DNA from: Singulisphaera sp.
GTDB taxonomy: Bacteria; Planctomycetota; Planctomycetia; Isosphaerales; Isosphaeraceae
Reading direction: 5' to 3'
Assembly: GCA_027451445.1 (NCBI GenBank)
Contig: DAIDJG010000167.1
Location: 1-44,441, forward strand
DNA length: 44,441 nucleotides
Below the pieces are notes generated by a model, which saw only the letters and a list, made by a program, of their open reading frames with translations, was not told the origin of the DNA and ran no database searches. Numbering within the stretch: position 1 is the stretch's first letter; each line of letters opens with the position of its first letter. This document shows, piece after piece, positions 43,901 through 44,441 of this stretch. The position numbers and the translations under genes are program-made.

Positions 43901-44326
43901 ATGATGATCGTTCAACGGCTCATCCCCCGGTTCCGTATCACGATCAAGTCCGCGATGCTCTTCGTGGCGCTCGTTGCCCTGATTATGAGCTTCGTCGTGG
44001 GCCCCAACCCAATCGGAGTCTTTGTCTACACGTACCAACTCTATGAAACGAGCGACTGGTGCTCGTCGGGTGTTCACGATTTTCTGGACATACATCGCTG
44101 GGACCAGTCCGTCGAAGCGCCGGTTCCGTTGCCCGATCATTTTGCTACATCCTCCGTACCCTGCTTGATCAAGCTGGCCTATGTGCATTCACCGAGATAT
44201 AATGGCGCCGACTGGGGTTGCGACGTTGATCATGTATCGGTCGCGGTCGATGGCCGTCGCGGGAGCATGACAGATATTTTCAGTTATGCCACTCAAGGAG
44301 CCTACTTTCCGCAGGTCGCGCTCTGA
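43901..44326 (+). CDS. Small membrane-anchored protein of unknown function
   Basis: Begins RLIPRFRITIKSAMLFVALV followed by ALIMSF, a basic-then-hydrophobic anchor that I have seen at the start of many planctomycete hypothetical proteins. The remaining 105 residues are soluble, with three Cys and several aromatic residues (WCSSGVHDFLDIHRWDQ), facing either side of the membrane. Two consecutive ATG codons at 43901 and 43904. No clear ribosome site and no recognised family. The last 115 bases of the window after it show nothing I can name. Confidence 0.6.
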   Translation: MMIVQRLIPRFRITIKSAMLFVALVALIMSFVVGPNPIGVFVYTYQLYETSDWCSSGVHDFLDIHRWDQSVEAPVPLPDHFATSSVPCLIKLAYVHSPRYNGADWGCDVDHVSVAVDGRRGSMTDIFSYATQGAYFPQVAL

Positions 44327-44441
44327 ATATCGTTGAATTTCCAACTCTCTTTCTGCCAAGGGCTTACGACGAAACGCACTTAGTGTGCTTCCGTCTATGT
44401 CGCAAATATGGAGCGGGGATTATATCGCCGAACTCATTGTG

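Overview
The window is high-GC bacterial DNA that reads as a planctomycete, most likely from the Isosphaeraceae or a close relative. Grounds: a Calx-beta surface protein with the planctomycete N-terminal LExRxLL-type export motif, tandem secreted cytochrome c / copper-monooxygenase-like proteins, DUF2961 and DUF6807 proteins, a WD40 propeller protein with a signal peptide, a sigma-54 promoter, and an AtpA with a long insertion. The taxon is inferred; there is no rRNA marker here.

Left part (1-7130, minus strand): an F-type ATP synthase operon in the order atpZ-atpB-atpE-atpF-atpH-atpA-atpG-atpD. atpD runs off the left edge and atpC would lie beyond it. A good sigma-70-type promoter precedes atpZ. 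From 7131 to 8354 there is no gene, but there is a promoter-to-terminator unit that looks like a small RNA.

8.3-16.5 kb: housekeeping and small accessory genes. They are a Rho_N-DUF4912 protein, a UVR-motif protein, a probable 6S RNA gene directly upstream of 5-formyltetrahydrofolate cyclo-ligase (the classic ssrS-ygfA pairing), a DUF6807 (PmoA-like) secreted protein, a NifU C-terminal-domain protein paired with HemW, a ParB-like protein and an RmlD-like sugar-nucleotide reductase.

16.6-33 kb: envelope and secreted functions. They are two tandem cytochrome c-PHM-like proteins, an APC amino-acid permease, an M28 glutamate-carboxypeptidase-like peptidase, a DUF2961 (GH172-type) protein, an unknown small protein, a proline-rich lipoprotein with a barrel-like C-terminus, and a Calx-beta/beta-helix surface protein.

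33-40.2 kb (minus strand): a compact operon MoxR AAA+ ATPase - DUF5682 - CoxE-like vWA - tandem-SWIM protein. The first three genes overlap. This is the best candidate for a poorly described multi-protein system: an AAA+/vWA chaperone-like pair with a putative metal-dependent enzyme and a zinc-finger partner.

40.2-44.4 kb: decayed non-coding sequence, a secreted seven-repeat WD40 protein, and a sigma-54-controlled pair encoding a holin_3_6/YqjE-like membrane protein and a DUF3618-like/histone-H1-like basic protein, then an unknown membrane-anchored protein.

The intergenic DNA is rich in palindromes of three kinds: GATG-unit inverted repeats (four places), C7TTGGGAAG7 doublets (two places, one straddling a start codon), and a nested REP-like element.
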